DNA of 64,000 bases from contig SAAH01000008.1 of NCBI GenBank assembly GCA_009929525.1, forward strand, positions 1-64,000, read 5' to 3'. Positions 31,783-41,672 of the stretch are shown piece by piece. The stretch is from Clostridia bacterium (GTDB taxonomy: Bacteria > Bacillota > Clostridia > Lachnospirales > Lachnospiraceae). Under the pieces are notes generated by a model. The model saw only the letters and a list, made by a program, of their open reading frames with translations, searched no databases and was not told the DNA's origin. Position 1 is the stretch's first letter; each line of letters opens with the position of its first letter. The translations under genes were made by a program, and so were the position numbers.

Positions 31783-34428
31783 TTGGGCAATTTATCACCA
31801 ATGATGCAGCATTATGTGAAGACAAAGGATGAATATAAGGATTGTATCCTGTTTTATCGTCTCGGAGATTTTTATGAGATGTTTTTTGATGATGCGATCA
31901 CTGTTTCAAGAGAACTGGAGATCACGCTTACAGGAAAAGACTGTGGGCTCGAAGAGCGGGCACCTATGTGCGGAGTCCCCTATCATGCAGTGGATACATA
32001 TATCAATCGGTTAATCGAAAAGGGCTATAAGGTAGCTATCTGTGAGCAGGTAGAGGATCCAAGACAGGCCAAGGGAATGGTAAAGCGGGAAGTTACCCGG
32101 GTGGTCACTCCGGGAACAAATCTCAATATGCAGGATCTGGATGAAGGAAAAAATAATTACCTCATGTCTATCGTATGCATGGAAGATCATTATGGCGTGT
32201 CAGTATCCGATGTCACAACCGGTGACTGCTTTGTCACAGAGGTGGACAAAGATAGAAAGCTTCTTGACGAGATCAACAAATTTGCACCGGCAGAGATCAT
32301 ATGCAATGATGCTTTTTTGGTGAGCGGTCTGGATATCGAAGATATGCGAAACAGACTGCATATCTCGGTTTCTGCTTTGGAACCATGGTACTTCGGAGAT
32401 GATATCTGTCATCAGACGCTGCTGGAGCATTTTAAGATATCTTCTCTGGATGGTTTGGGACTGGCTGATTATGACAGCGGGATCATAGCTGCCGGTGCAA
32501 TGTTTCGATATCTTCTGGAGACGCAGAAAACATCTCTGGATCATATGAACAAGATCATTCCCTATGTAACTGAAAAGTATATGGTGATAGACAGTTCAAG
32601 CCGGCGTAACCTTGAACTTGTGGAGACACTTCGGGAAAAGCAAAAAAGGGGCTCTCTTTTGTGGGTCCTCGACAAAACAAAAACTGCGATGGGTGCACGT
32701 ATGCTTCGAAGCTTTGTGGAGCAGCCACTGATTGATTCGGATGAGATCAATGAGAGGCTGGATGCACTGACAGAATTGAATCTTCAGGCGATGCTAAGGG
32801 AGGAAATACGCGAATACCTGAATCCGGTATATGATCTGGAACGCCTTGTAAGCCGTATCAGCTATCGCTCAGCAAATCCAAGAGATCTGATCGCATTTAA
32901 GACATCTCTTGAGATGCTTCCTCATATTAAGAATCTGCTAAAAGATTTTACCAGTCCTCTTCTTAAAAGAATCAATGAGCAGTTGGATGGCCTGGAAGAT
33001 CTGTATGCGATCATTGATCAGTCCATAGCAGATGATCCGCCTCTTGTCATAAGAGAGGGAAGTATCATCAAAGACGGATACAATGAACAGGTGGACCGCT
33101 ACCGTCATTCAAAAACGGAGGGAAAAACCTGGCTTGCTGAACTTGAGGCAGAAGAAAAAGAAAAAACAGGGATAAGAAATCTTAAGATAAAGTATAATAA
33201 AGTATTTGGCTATTACCTGGAAGTCACGAACAGCTTCAAGGAACTGGTGCCTGAATATTATACCAGAAAGCAGACGCTGACTAATGCAGAACGTTATATC
33301 ACTCCAAAGCTAAAAGAGCTGGAAGATATGATCCTGGGTGCGGAGGATAAGCTTTATGCTCTGGAATATGATCTTTTTTGTGATGTCAGAGATAAGATCG
33401 CACTGGAGATCCCGAGGATACAGGAGACTGCAAAGGCAATTGCGTTATTAGATGTATTTGCCTCTCTTTCTGTGGTTTCCCAGAGAAACAACTTTGTCCG
33501 TCCTACGGTAAACAACAAAGGAATCATTGATATAAAAAATGGTCGTCATCCTGTAGTGGAGAAGATGATCACAAATGATATGTTTATCGCAAATGATACG
33601 TACTTAGATAATGGAAGCAAACGGGTATCTATTATCACCGGTCCTAATATGGCAGGAAAATCCACCTATATGAGACAGGCTGCTCTGATCGTGCTCATGG
33701 CTCAGATCGGGTCTTTTGTACCAGCAGAAAAAGCTAAAATTGGTGTGGTAGACCGCATCTTTACCCGTGTAGGTGCCTCCGATGACCTGGCCAGCGGACA
33801 AAGTACTTTCATGGTGGAGATGACGGAGGTGGCAAATATATTGCGAAATGCCACATCAAAGAGTCTGCTGATCCTTGATGAGATAGGAAGAGGAACAAGT
33901 ACCTTTGATGGTCTGTCCATTGCATGGGCAGTGATAGAACATATCAGTAACACAAAACTTTTGGGGGCGAAGACATTATTTGCCACCCATTATCATGAAC
34001 TTACAGAGCTGGAAGATAAGATACCAGGTGTCAACAATTACTGTATCGCAGTAAAGGAAAATGGCGATGACATCGTTTTTCTTAGAAAGATCATTAAGGG
34101 CGGAGCAGATAAAAGTTATGGTATTCAGGTCGCAAAACTGGCAGGTGTGCCAGACAGCGTGATAGAGCGGGCAAAAGAACTGGTGGAAGAACTGGTAAAT
34201 GCAGATATCACGGGAGCTATCAAAGATATGGCTCAAAACATGAAAAAACCAAAGACAAAATCAGTGCATTATGACGAACTCGAACTGGAGCAGATCTCAT
34301 TATTTGATACGGTGCAGGATCAGGATATTTTAGAAGAATTAAAAACTATCGATGTATCGAATCTGACACCTATGGATGCACTGAATACGATATACCGGCT
34401 GCAAAACAAGCTGAAAAATCGTTGGTAG
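31783..34428 (+). CDS. mutS: DNA mismatch repair protein MutS
   Basis: Recognises base mismatches and small loops, and licenses MutL. The 881-residue protein has the mismatch-binding Phe-X-Glu motif (LGDFYEMFFDDA near 26-37), the connector and lever domains, and the ATPase: Walker A TGPNMAGKSTYMRQ near 620, GASDDLASGQSTFMVEM near 663, Walker B LLILDEIGRGTSTFDG near 694 and FATHYHEL near 735. The start is TTG with GGAAGG upstream. It follows miaB by 18 bases and precedes mutL by 18. Confidence 0.97.
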   Translation: MGNLSPMMQHYVKTKDEYKDCILFYRLGDFYEMFFDDAITVSRELEITLTGKDCGLEERAPMCGVPYHAVDTYINRLIEKGYKVAICEQVEDPRQAKGMVKREVTRVVTPGTNLNMQDLDEGKNNYLMSIVCMEDHYGVSVSDVTTGDCFVTEVDKDRKLLDEINKFAPAEIICNDAFLVSGLDIEDMRNRLHISVSALEPWYFGDDICHQTLLEHFKISSLDGLGLADYDSGIIAAGAMFRYLLETQKTSLDHMNKIIPYVTEKYMVIDSSSRRNLELVETLREKQKRGSLLWVLDKTKTAMGARMLRSFVEQPLIDSDEINERLDALTELNLQAMLREEIREYLNPVYDLERLVSRISYRSANPRDLIAFKTSLEMLPHIKNLLKDFTSPLLKRINEQLDGLEDLYAIIDQSIADDPPLVIREGSIIKDGYNEQVDRYRHSKTEGKTWLAELEAEEKEKTGIRNLKIKYNKVFGYYLEVTNSFKELVPEYYTRKQTLTNAERYITPKLKELEDMILGAEDKLYALEYDLFCDVRDKIALEIPRIQETAKAIALLDVFASLSVVSQRNNFVRPTVNNKGIIDIKNGRHPVVEKMITNDMFIANDTYLDNGSKRVSIITGPNMAGKSTYMRQAALIVLMAQIGSFVPAEKAKIGVVDRIFTRVGASDDLASGQSTFMVEMTEVANILRNATSKSLLILDEIGRGTSTFDGLSIAWAVIEHISNTKLLGAKTLFATHYHELTELEDKIPGVNNYCIAVKENGDDIVFLRKIIKGGADKSYGIQVAKLAGVPDSVIERAKELVEELVNADITGAIKDMAQNMKKPKTKSVHYDELELEQISLFDTVQDQDILEELKTIDVSNLTPMDALNTIYRLQNKLKNRW

Positions 34429-34446
34429 AAGACGACAGGAGGATGT

Positions 34447-36453
34447 ATGAAAAGACAAATTTGTGTTCTGGATCAAAATACAATTGATAAGATTGCTGCC
34501 GGTGAGGTGGTGGAACGTCCTGCGTCTGTTGTAAAAGAACTGGTGGAAAATGCGATCGATGCAGGGGCGGGGGCTGTCACAGTGGAGGTAAAGGAAGGTG
34601 GCATTTCTTTTATCAGGATCACAGACAATGGTTCTGGTATAGAAAAATCACAGGTTCCTTTGGCTTTTGTTCGCCATGCGACCAGTAAGATCCGGGAAGT
34701 GGATGACCTGCTAAAGATTTCCTCTCTGGGATTTCGTGGTGAGGCTCTTTCCAGCATTGCTGCTGTTTCACAGGTAGAACTTATCACTAAGCCTCATGAA
34801 CAGTTTATCGGTACCAGATATATGATAGAAGGCGGGATAGAAAAAAGTTTTGAAGAGATTGGTGCTCCGGATGGAACAACTTTTCTTATCAGAAATCTTT
34901 TTTATAACACTCCTGCCAGGGCAAAGTTTTTAAAAACCCCGACGACGGAGGCTGGATACATCAGCAGCTTTATGGAACAGCTGGCTCTTTCCCATCCCCA
35001 TATTTCTTTTAAGTATATGCAAAATGGACAGACCAAATTACATACTTCAGGGAATGATAATCTAAAAGAAGTCATCTATCAAATCTATGGACGGGAACTT
35101 ACACGGGAATTGGTTGAGATTGATGACAGCGATGAAGACGGAGATTTTCAAATAAAAGGATATATTGGGAAACCGACTATATCCCGTGGTAATAGAAATT
35201 TTGAGAATTACTATGTGAATGGCCGTTATGTGAAAAGTAAGGTGATCATGAAGGCTATCGAGGATGCTTATCATACTTTCATGATGCAGCATAAGTATCC
35301 ATTTACCTCTTTGTATCTGACGATACGGGGAGAGGATGTGGATATCAACGTACATCCAACCAAGATGGAGGTGCGTTTTTCCAATCAGGAACTCGTTTAT
35401 CGCCGGGTACATCAGGCGATCCTTACGGGACTTCAGAAAAAAGAATTGATTCCGGAAGTTACGATAGATGAGGAAAGAAGAACTCCAAAACCGCAGGAAA
35501 AAAGGACTCCGGTCAGTGCACCGGAACCATTTGAATATAAAAGGCGCGAACTTGAGCAAAGGAAAGAACAAAAACCTTCCTTTCATGTGGCTACCTCAGA
35601 GATGATCAGGGAATCTGCTGCATATACGCAAAAAGAACCGTTGGCATCAAAGGAACCGTCAACATCAAAGGAAACGTTAGCATCAAAGGAACCGTTGATG
35701 CAGAAGGGATCTTTCCATCAAAAGGAACTTCGGGAAACACCTTTACAGGATATTGCTCAGGATAAGCCGCTGGAAGAACCACAGGAAGAACCACAGGAAG
35801 AACCACAGGAAGAACCACAGGAAAAGCCAACACAGATGGAACTCTTCGATGGGAAACTGTTATCTGAAAAGGCGAAGGCTCATCATAAGATCATAGGACA
35901 GATTTTTGATACCTACTGGATGGTCCAGATGGAAGACAAGCTTTATATTATTGATCAGCATGCGGCCCATGAAAAAGTGTTGTATGAAAGAATTGTCAGG
36001 CAGATCAGGGAACGAAGCGTGACTTCTCAATTGATAAGCCCGCCGCTCATCATATCGCTTAATCTTGAAGAACAGGATATGATGAAAAAATATATGGAAG
36101 TATTTACTTCGATAGGATTCGAAATTGAATCTTTTGGAGGAAGGGATTACAGCATCCGGGCGGTACCGCAGAACTTGTTTGGACTTACCGGAAGAGAATT
36201 TTTTATAGAGATTTTGGATCATCTGGAGGATAACCCGGCATCAAAGACGCCGGAAGTACTCCTTGACCGGATGGCGACCATGGCATGCAAGGCAGCGGTA
36301 AAGAGGAATCAGCATCTTTCTTCGATGGAGGCACAGGCTTTGATCGATGAACTTTTAACACTGGATAACCCTTATAATTGCCCTCATGGCCGCCCGACGA
36401 TCATTTCTATGACAAAATATGAACTGGAAAAGAAATTTAAACGGATTGTGTAG
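34447..36453 (+). CDS. mutL: DNA mismatch repair protein MutL, endonuclease type
   Basis: GHKL ATPase that couples MutS to strand incision. The 668-residue protein has the ATPase motifs ELVENAIDAGA near 31-41, ITDNGSGI near 59-66, RHATSKI and GFRGEALSSI, then a flexible linker (about 340-460), then a C-terminal dimerisation domain with the metal-binding DQHAAHEKVLYE motif (DQHA-X2-E-X4-E) and CPHGRPT, the signature of nicking MutL found in species lacking MutH. The linker contains two in-frame tandem repeats (three 18-bp and four 12-bp units). AGGAGG precedes the start. Confidence 0.96.
   Translation: MKRQICVLDQNTIDKIAAGEVVERPASVVKELVENAIDAGAGAVTVEVKEGGISFIRITDNGSGIEKSQVPLAFVRHATSKIREVDDLLKISSLGFRGEALSSIAAVSQVELITKPHEQFIGTRYMIEGGIEKSFEEIGAPDGTTFLIRNLFYNTPARAKFLKTPTTEAGYISSFMEQLALSHPHISFKYMQNGQTKLHTSGNDNLKEVIYQIYGRELTRELVEIDDSDEDGDFQIKGYIGKPTISRGNRNFENYYVNGRYVKSKVIMKAIEDAYHTFMMQHKYPFTSLYLTIRGEDVDINVHPTKMEVRFSNQELVYRRVHQAILTGLQKKELIPEVTIDEERRTPKPQEKRTPVSAPEPFEYKRRELEQRKEQKPSFHVATSEMIRESAAYTQKEPLASKEPSTSKETLASKEPLMQKGSFHQKELRETPLQDIAQDKPLEEPQEEPQEEPQEEPQEKPTQMELFDGKLLSEKAKAHHKIIGQIFDTYWMVQMEDKLYIIDQHAAHEKVLYERIVRQIRERSVTSQLISPPLIISLNLEEQDMMKKYMEVFTSIGFEIESFGGRDYSIRAVPQNLFGLTGREFFIEILDHLEDNPASKTPEVLLDRMATMACKAAVKRNQHLSSMEAQALIDELLTLDNPYNCPHGRPTIISMTKYELEKKFKRIV
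35641..35694 (+). repeat. In-frame 18-bp tandem repeat in mutL
   Basis: Three units of 18 bp (TTGGCATCAAAGGAACCG and two variants) encode LASKEP, STSKET and LASKEP in the MutL linker. Because the unit is a multiple of three, copy-number change would keep the frame. Confidence 0.8.
35773..35820 (+). repeat. In-frame 12-bp perfect tandem repeat in mutL
   Basis: Four identical GAAGAACCACAG units encode EEPQ four times in the MutL linker, 78 bases after the 18-bp repeat. Perfect identity suggests recent slippage expansion. Confidence 0.9.
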
Positions 36454-36459
36454 GTGAAG

Positions 36460-37431
36460 ATGTTGAAGAAACCATTGATCATACTGACTGGACCGACTGC
36501 TGTCGGTAAAACAAATCTTTCGATAAAGTTGGCGAAAGAGGTAGATGGAGAGATTATTTCCGCAGACTCCATGCAGGTTTATCGATATATGGATATTGGA
36601 TCGGCCAAGATCCATCCCGACGAGATGCAGGGTGTTCCCCATCATCTGGTTGACTGTCTGGATCCGGAGGAAGAATTCAATGTGGTCAGATTCCAGAAGA
36701 TGGCAAAGGAAGCGATGGAAGGCATCTATGAGCGGGGCAGGATTCCCATACTGGTAGGTGGTACAGGATTCTACATACAGGCAGTGACCGGTGATATCGA
36801 TTTTTCTGAGAATGGAGAGGATGATACCTATAGGAAAACATTGGAAAAACTGGCCGATGAAAAAGGTGCCGGATATCTTCACGATATGCTTGAGAAGATA
36901 GATCCTGCATCAGCTGAGGCTATCCATGCCAACAATATAAAAAGAGTGATTCGTGCTCTCGAGTATTATGAGCAGACAGGCAGCCCGATCTCCCGGCATA
37001 ATGAAGAACAGAGAAAGAAAGAGAGTCCTTATAACCTGGCTTATTTTGTTTTAAATGATGAGAGAGTCCGTTTGTATCAACGGATCGATCAACGGATCGA
37101 TGAGATGCTTACACAGGGACTTATCGAAGAAGTGAAACGTTTGATGGACAGAGGCTGTCACAAAGATATGGTATCTATGCAGGGACTGGGATATAAGGAA
37201 ATGCTTTCCTATCTGGATGGTACCTGGGATCTTGATGAGGCAGTTTATGTTTTGAAACGGGACACGAGACATTTTGCCAAAAGACAGATCACCTGGTTTA
37301 AACGGGAACGACAGGTGGAATGGTTTAATAAATCGGATTATGATTACGATGATGAGAAAATTCTGTCTGATATGATGAAGTCATTGGAAGAAAAAAATAT
37401 CATCATACCGCAGGAAGAAAGAAGGATATAG
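36460..37431 (+). CDS. miaA: tRNA dimethylallyltransferase MiaA
   Basis: Transfers a dimethylallyl group to N6 of A37 in tRNAs reading UNN codons, making the substrate for MiaB. The 323-residue protein has the P-loop LTGPTAVGKTNLS near 8-20, SADSMQVYRYMDIGSAK near 35, HLVDCLDPEEEF near 65, VGGTGFYIQAV near 100 and the RDTRHFAKRQITWFKRE C-terminal motif. The track uses a GTG at 36454; the ATG at 36460 behind AGGTG is slightly better placed, but either is possible. mutL ends at 36453, so the genes are coupled. Confidence 0.95.
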   Translation: MLKKPLIILTGPTAVGKTNLSIKLAKEVDGEIISADSMQVYRYMDIGSAKIHPDEMQGVPHHLVDCLDPEEEFNVVRFQKMAKEAMEGIYERGRIPILVGGTGFYIQAVTGDIDFSENGEDDTYRKTLEKLADEKGAGYLHDMLEKIDPASAEAIHANNIKRVIRALEYYEQTGSPISRHNEEQRKKESPYNLAYFVLNDERVRLYQRIDQRIDEMLTQGLIEEVKRLMDRGCHKDMVSMQGLGYKEMLSYLDGTWDLDEAVYVLKRDTRHFAKRQITWFKRERQVEWFNKSDYDYDDEKILSDMMKSLEEKNIIIPQEERRI

Positions 37432-37434
37432 AGA

Positions 37435-38727
37435 ATGGAAATAGCAATGACGCGTGAAATGTATAAAGAAATGGGTATAGACAGCGAGGTATTCGATTTT
37501 TGTCAGAAGATTGCATCTGGCCTTACAGAAAGATTTTCGAAGATCGATCAGATAGCAGAATATAATCAGCTGAAAGTAGTAAATGCAATGCAGCAGTGCA
37601 GAGCCAGTGAGGCTTGTTTGTATGCATCCAGTGGTTATGGATATAACGATGTGGGGAGAGATACGCTGGAGGATATTTATGCGGCTGTATTTCATACAGA
37701 GGCAGCACTGGTCCGTCCGCAGATCGCCTGTGGGACCCATGCATTGGCAGTAGCCCTTTCCGGCAATCTTCGTCCTGGTGACGAATTGCTTTCTCCAGTG
37801 GGAAAACCTTATGATACTCTTGAAGAAGTGATCGGAATCCGTCCTTCCAATGGTTCATTGGCAGAGTATGGTGTAAGTTATCGTCAGGTAGACCTTTTGG
37901 AAGACGGTGAATTTGATTATGAGAATATAAGAAAAGCAATCAACGAGAAAACAAAACTGGTCACGATCCAGCGTTCAAAGGGCTATCAGACCCGCCCGAC
38001 CTTGTCAGTTGCCAGAATAGGCGAACTGATTTCATTTGTTAAGGAAATCAAACCGGATGTGATCTGTATGGTCGATAACTGCTACGGTGAATTCGTGGAG
38101 ACGATGGAGCCTACCGACGTGGGAGCAGACCTGGTGGTTGGTTCTCTTATTAAGAATCCAGGCGGCGGTCTCGCACCGATCGGCGGATATATCGCAGGAA
38201 AGAAAGCGTATGTGGACAATGCTGCATATCGTCTCACATCCCCGGGACTGGGAAAAGAGGTTGGGGCAACGCTTGGAGTAAATCAGCCATTTTATCAGGG
38301 ATTTTTCCTTGCTCCGACCGTTACGGCAAATGCACTGAAGGGTGCTGTTTTTGCTGCTAATGTATACGAACGTCTTGGCTTTTCGGTTGTTCCTGACAGC
38401 AGGGAGAGCCGTCATGATATCATTCAGGCGGTAACTCTGGATTCTGCTGAGCGGGTGATCGCATTTTGTAAGGGAATCCAGGCAGCAGCACCGATAGACA
38501 GCTATGTGGATCCGGAACCGTGGGCGATGCCGGGATATGACAGTGATGTGATCATGGCGGCAGGTGCATTTGTCCAGGGCTCTTCTATTGAACTTAGTGC
38601 AGATGGACCGATCAAGCCGCCGTATGCGGTATATTTTCAGGGCGGACTTACATGGGAACATGCAAAGTTTGGTATCATGATGAGCCTACAAAAATTATAT
38701 GAAAAGGAGCTGGTACAGCTGCCATGA
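37435..38727 (+). CDS. Methionine gamma-lyase-family PLP protein (YnbB-like)
   Basis: A 430-residue fold-type I PLP enzyme of the group labelled methionine gamma-lyase or aluminium-resistance protein. Family features include YGYNDVGRDTLEDIYA near 62, QIACGTHALAVALSGNLRPGD near 100, ICMVDNCYGEFVE near 208, and the PLP Lys in SLIKNPGGGLAPIGG near 240. True substrate is not established; the genuine family enzyme activity is C-S lyase-like by analogy only. It begins 3 bases after miaA and overlaps the next gene by 4 bases (ATGA), so the miaA-onward genes are one transcriptional unit. Confidence 0.87.
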   Translation: MEIAMTREMYKEMGIDSEVFDFCQKIASGLTERFSKIDQIAEYNQLKVVNAMQQCRASEACLYASSGYGYNDVGRDTLEDIYAAVFHTEAALVRPQIACGTHALAVALSGNLRPGDELLSPVGKPYDTLEEVIGIRPSNGSLAEYGVSYRQVDLLEDGEFDYENIRKAINEKTKLVTIQRSKGYQTRPTLSVARIGELISFVKEIKPDVICMVDNCYGEFVETMEPTDVGADLVVGSLIKNPGGGLAPIGGYIAGKKAYVDNAAYRLTSPGLGKEVGATLGVNQPFYQGFFLAPTVTANALKGAVFAANVYERLGFSVVPDSRESRHDIIQAVTLDSAERVIAFCKGIQAAAPIDSYVDPEPWAMPGYDSDVIMAAGAFVQGSSIELSADGPIKPPYAVYFQGGLTWEHAKFGIMMSLQKLYEKELVQLP

Positions 38728-39911
38728 TCAATATTATAGTAATAGGAGGAGGAGCCTCAGGCCTTATGGCGTCTATCCAGGCTGCACGAAATGGTGCACA
38801 GGTGACCATACTGGAACATAATGAGCGGGTTGGAAAGAAGATACTTGCTACGGGAAATGGCAGGTGTAATCTGACCAACGTATATCAGGAAGCCTCCTGT
38901 TACAGAGGCAGCAGTCCTGAATATGCATGGGAGATCATCAAAAAATTCCCTATGCCGGAGACAATCCGCTTCTTTTCCGAACTTGGAATCTATACAAAAA
39001 ACAGAAATGGATGGATGTATCCTTACAGTGACCAGGCTTCCAGTGTATTGGAAGTGCTGGAGATGGAAGCGAGACATCTTAAGGTGAAAATAAAAACGCT
39101 GGAAGAAGCTGTGGATATCATAAAGCAGGGTAACAGATATCAGGTAGTTACAAAGACCTGGAAATATGACTGTGACCGGGTAGTGATAAGCTGTGGGAGC
39201 AGTGCCTCTAATGTGGAGGGAAGCAGTGATTCGGGATATACACTTGCAAAAAGACTGGGACATTCGCTCGTTGAGCCGATGCCTGCACTTGCTGCACTAA
39301 AAGGCAAAGAAAACTATTTTGCAAAATGGGCAGGCACAAGGATGGATGGAATCGTAAAATTAGAGATAGAAGGATGCATCTTTAAAGAAGAACGTGGTGA
39401 AATCTTATTTACAGATTATGGGATATCAGGGATTGCTGTTTTCCAGATCAGCAGATATGCTGTCAGAGCAGTAGGAGAGGGATGTCATGTGAATTGTCAT
39501 TTGGATCTGATGCCTGATTTTTCCAAAGAAGATCTGATCAATCTGCTCAAAAAGAGATTATCTGATTGTCCTTATAAGACGATTCAGGAGATGATGGTCG
39601 GTCTGGTGCCAAAAAAAATGATTGCTGTTTTGGCACCGGCTAAGATTTCATTGGAGGACGTTGCGGAGAATATGAAGGATTGGGTCATTTCCGTAAAGGA
39701 TGCTTATTCTATGAAACAGGCACAGATTTGTTCCGGTGGTGTTTTGACAGAGGAACTGACAATGGATCTTGAATCAAAACTTCATCCGGGTATCTATTTT
39801 TCCGGCGAGGTTATCGATGTGGATGGCCCATGTGGTGGGTATAATCTTCAGTGGGCATGGTCGAGCGGAGCTGTAGCAGGAATATCCGCAGCAAATGGCA
39901 GTCAAATATAA
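38724..39911 (+). CDS. HI0933/YhiN-family FAD-dependent oxidoreductase
   Basis: A 395-residue flavoprotein. The N-terminal FAD fold is IIVIGGGASGLMASIQAAR near 3-21, followed by GKKILATGNGRCNLTN near 38-53, characteristic of the HI0933-like family (YhiN in E. coli), and closed by GEVIDVDGPCGGYNLQWAWSSG near 365. The reaction is not known. It overlaps the preceding gene by four bases and is followed by another flavoprotein gene after 11 bases. Confidence 0.87.
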   Translation: MINIIVIGGGASGLMASIQAARNGAQVTILEHNERVGKKILATGNGRCNLTNVYQEASCYRGSSPEYAWEIIKKFPMPETIRFFSELGIYTKNRNGWMYPYSDQASSVLEVLEMEARHLKVKIKTLEEAVDIIKQGNRYQVVTKTWKYDCDRVVISCGSSASNVEGSSDSGYTLAKRLGHSLVEPMPALAALKGKENYFAKWAGTRMDGIVKLEIEGCIFKEERGEILFTDYGISGIAVFQISRYAVRAVGEGCHVNCHLDLMPDFSKEDLINLLKKRLSDCPYKTIQEMMVGLVPKKMIAVLAPAKISLEDVAENMKDWVISVKDAYSMKQAQICSGGVLTEELTMDLESKLHPGIYFSGEVIDVDGPCGGYNLQWAWSSGAVAGISAANGSQI

Positions 39912-39922
39912 GGAGGCAGCAG

Positions 39923-41578
39923 ATGATCAGAATTTCGCAGGTGAAACTTCCACTTCATCATGACACACTGATGTTGGAAGAGAAGATATGTCAGCTTTTA
40001 AAAATCAGAAAAGAAGATATTATCTCATGGAATATCGTTCGTCGTTCTGTAGATGCAAGGAAGAAACCGGAATTAAAATTTGTATACACGATTGATGTTT
40101 CTACTGGAAAGGAAGCAAAAATCAAAAACAAGATAAGTAAAGTTCACAATAATAATATTATGTTAACAAAACCAGTTAAATATCATCTTCCTGACATTGG
40201 AAATAAAAAACTGGAACATCGTCCGGTCATCATAGGAAGCGGACCGGCAGGACTCTTTTGTGCATGGCTTTTGGCAAAGCAGGGGTATGCTCCTGTAGTT
40301 TTGGAACGAGGTCAGAAGGCAGAAGAAAGAAAAAAACAGGTAGATGCTTTCTGGGCGGGAGGTCCGCTGGATAAAAAAAGCAATGTACAGTTTGGAGAGG
40401 GCGGCGCAGGTACCTTTTCGGATGGCAAATTAAATACATCGGTAAAAGATCCTGTCGGAAGAAATAAAAAGGTTCTGGAGCTTTTTGTAGAAGCCGGAGC
40501 ACCAGAGCAGATTCTTTATGATCAGAAACCTCATCTGGGAACGGATCTGCTGATCACGATCATCTCGAATCTTAGAAAACAGATCCAGAATCTGGGCGGA
40601 ACTTTTCATTTTGAAAGCCAGGTTACAGATTTTCTGATTGAAGAAGATAAAATCAAAAAGATACAGATCAATCATAAGGAATGGATGGATACAGAGGTAC
40701 TTGTCCCTGCCATCGGTCACAGTGCCAGGGATACTTTCCTGAAAATGAAAGAATGTGGAATCCACATGGAGGCAAAATCATTTGCAGTAGGTGTCCGGAT
40801 CGAACATCCGCAAAAAATGATCAACCTCAGCCAATATGGGGCAGAGAATGTAGACATTCTGGGGGCTGCTAATTACAAACTCACACATCAGCTGAGCAAT
40901 GGAAGAGGTATTTATTCCTTTTGTATGTGTCCCGGCGGTTATGTGGTGAATGCTTCTTCGGAAGAAAATCATCTTGCAGTCAATGGAATGAGCTATCACC
41001 TCAGAGACAGCCGAAATGCCAACAGTGCCATGATCGTTACAGTATCTCCAGAGGACTATGTTGGCCTGGCAAAACGGTATCTTGAGGCTGATAAAGATGA
41101 AAAAGCAATTATGATAGAGAAGGATCCCTTGGCAGGTATGTATTTTCAAAGAAGCCTTGAGCGTGCTGCTTACAAGGCAAACAATGGAAAAATCCCTGTC
41201 CAGACTTTTGGTGACTTTTGTCTGGGACAAGAAACCCGTGCATTCGGCGAGGTAGAGCCGTGTATGAAGGGTGCATACGAAATGAGTGATCTCCGTCAGA
41301 TTTTTCCGGAGTTTTTATCGGAAGCTCTGGTCGAAGGAATCAGTTCCTGTGGCAAAAAAATCAGAGGATTTGATCGAAAAGATGCACTCCTTTCAGGCGT
41401 GGAAAGCCGGACCTCCTCACCGGTAAAGATTCCAAGGAATGAAGAAGGGCTATGTAATATAAGTGGAATATATCCCTGCGGAGAGGGTGCCGGATATGCT
41501 GGTGGAATCACTTCGGCTGCGATGGATGGACTTCGCGTAGCAGAGGCTATCTGTGAAAAATATATGAATTTGCGTTGA
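39923..41578 (+). CDS. Uncharacterised FAD-dependent dehydrogenase (COG2509-like)
   Basis: A 551-residue flavoprotein. An N-terminal domain of about 90 residues (IRISQVKLPLHHDTLMLEEKI onward) precedes the dinucleotide fold PVIIGSGPAGLFCAWLLAKQGY near 102-123, then VQFGEGGAGTFSDGKLNT near 160, which is typical of this family, and the closing IYPCGEGAGYAGGITSAAMDG near 510. Function is unknown; the family is widespread in anaerobic Firmicutes. AAGGAGG fixes the start at 39923, not the upstream track start inside the previous gene. Confidence 0.85.
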   Translation: MIRISQVKLPLHHDTLMLEEKICQLLKIRKEDIISWNIVRRSVDARKKPELKFVYTIDVSTGKEAKIKNKISKVHNNNIMLTKPVKYHLPDIGNKKLEHRPVIIGSGPAGLFCAWLLAKQGYAPVVLERGQKAEERKKQVDAFWAGGPLDKKSNVQFGEGGAGTFSDGKLNTSVKDPVGRNKKVLELFVEAGAPEQILYDQKPHLGTDLLITIISNLRKQIQNLGGTFHFESQVTDFLIEEDKIKKIQINHKEWMDTEVLVPAIGHSARDTFLKMKECGIHMEAKSFAVGVRIEHPQKMINLSQYGAENVDILGAANYKLTHQLSNGRGIYSFCMCPGGYVVNASSEENHLAVNGMSYHLRDSRNANSAMIVTVSPEDYVGLAKRYLEADKDEKAIMIEKDPLAGMYFQRSLERAAYKANNGKIPVQTFGDFCLGQETRAFGEVEPCMKGAYEMSDLRQIFPEFLSEALVEGISSCGKKIRGFDRKDALLSGVESRTSSPVKIPRNEEGLCNISGIYPCGEGAGYAGGITSAAMDGLRVAEAICEKYMNLR

Positions 41579-41672
41579 TTCGGTATACTTTGTATGGAAT
41601 TTATGCTAAAATGATTAACGTATTTTGGAGAAATCCGCTCTCTGCCTGAAGAGAAGAGCAGGAGGTCAAAAT

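Noticed and set aside
38032-38661. 209-residue minus-strand ORF opposite the methionine gamma-lyase-like gene
   Set aside because: Shadow ORF; the + strand frame carries clear PLP-enzyme motifs.
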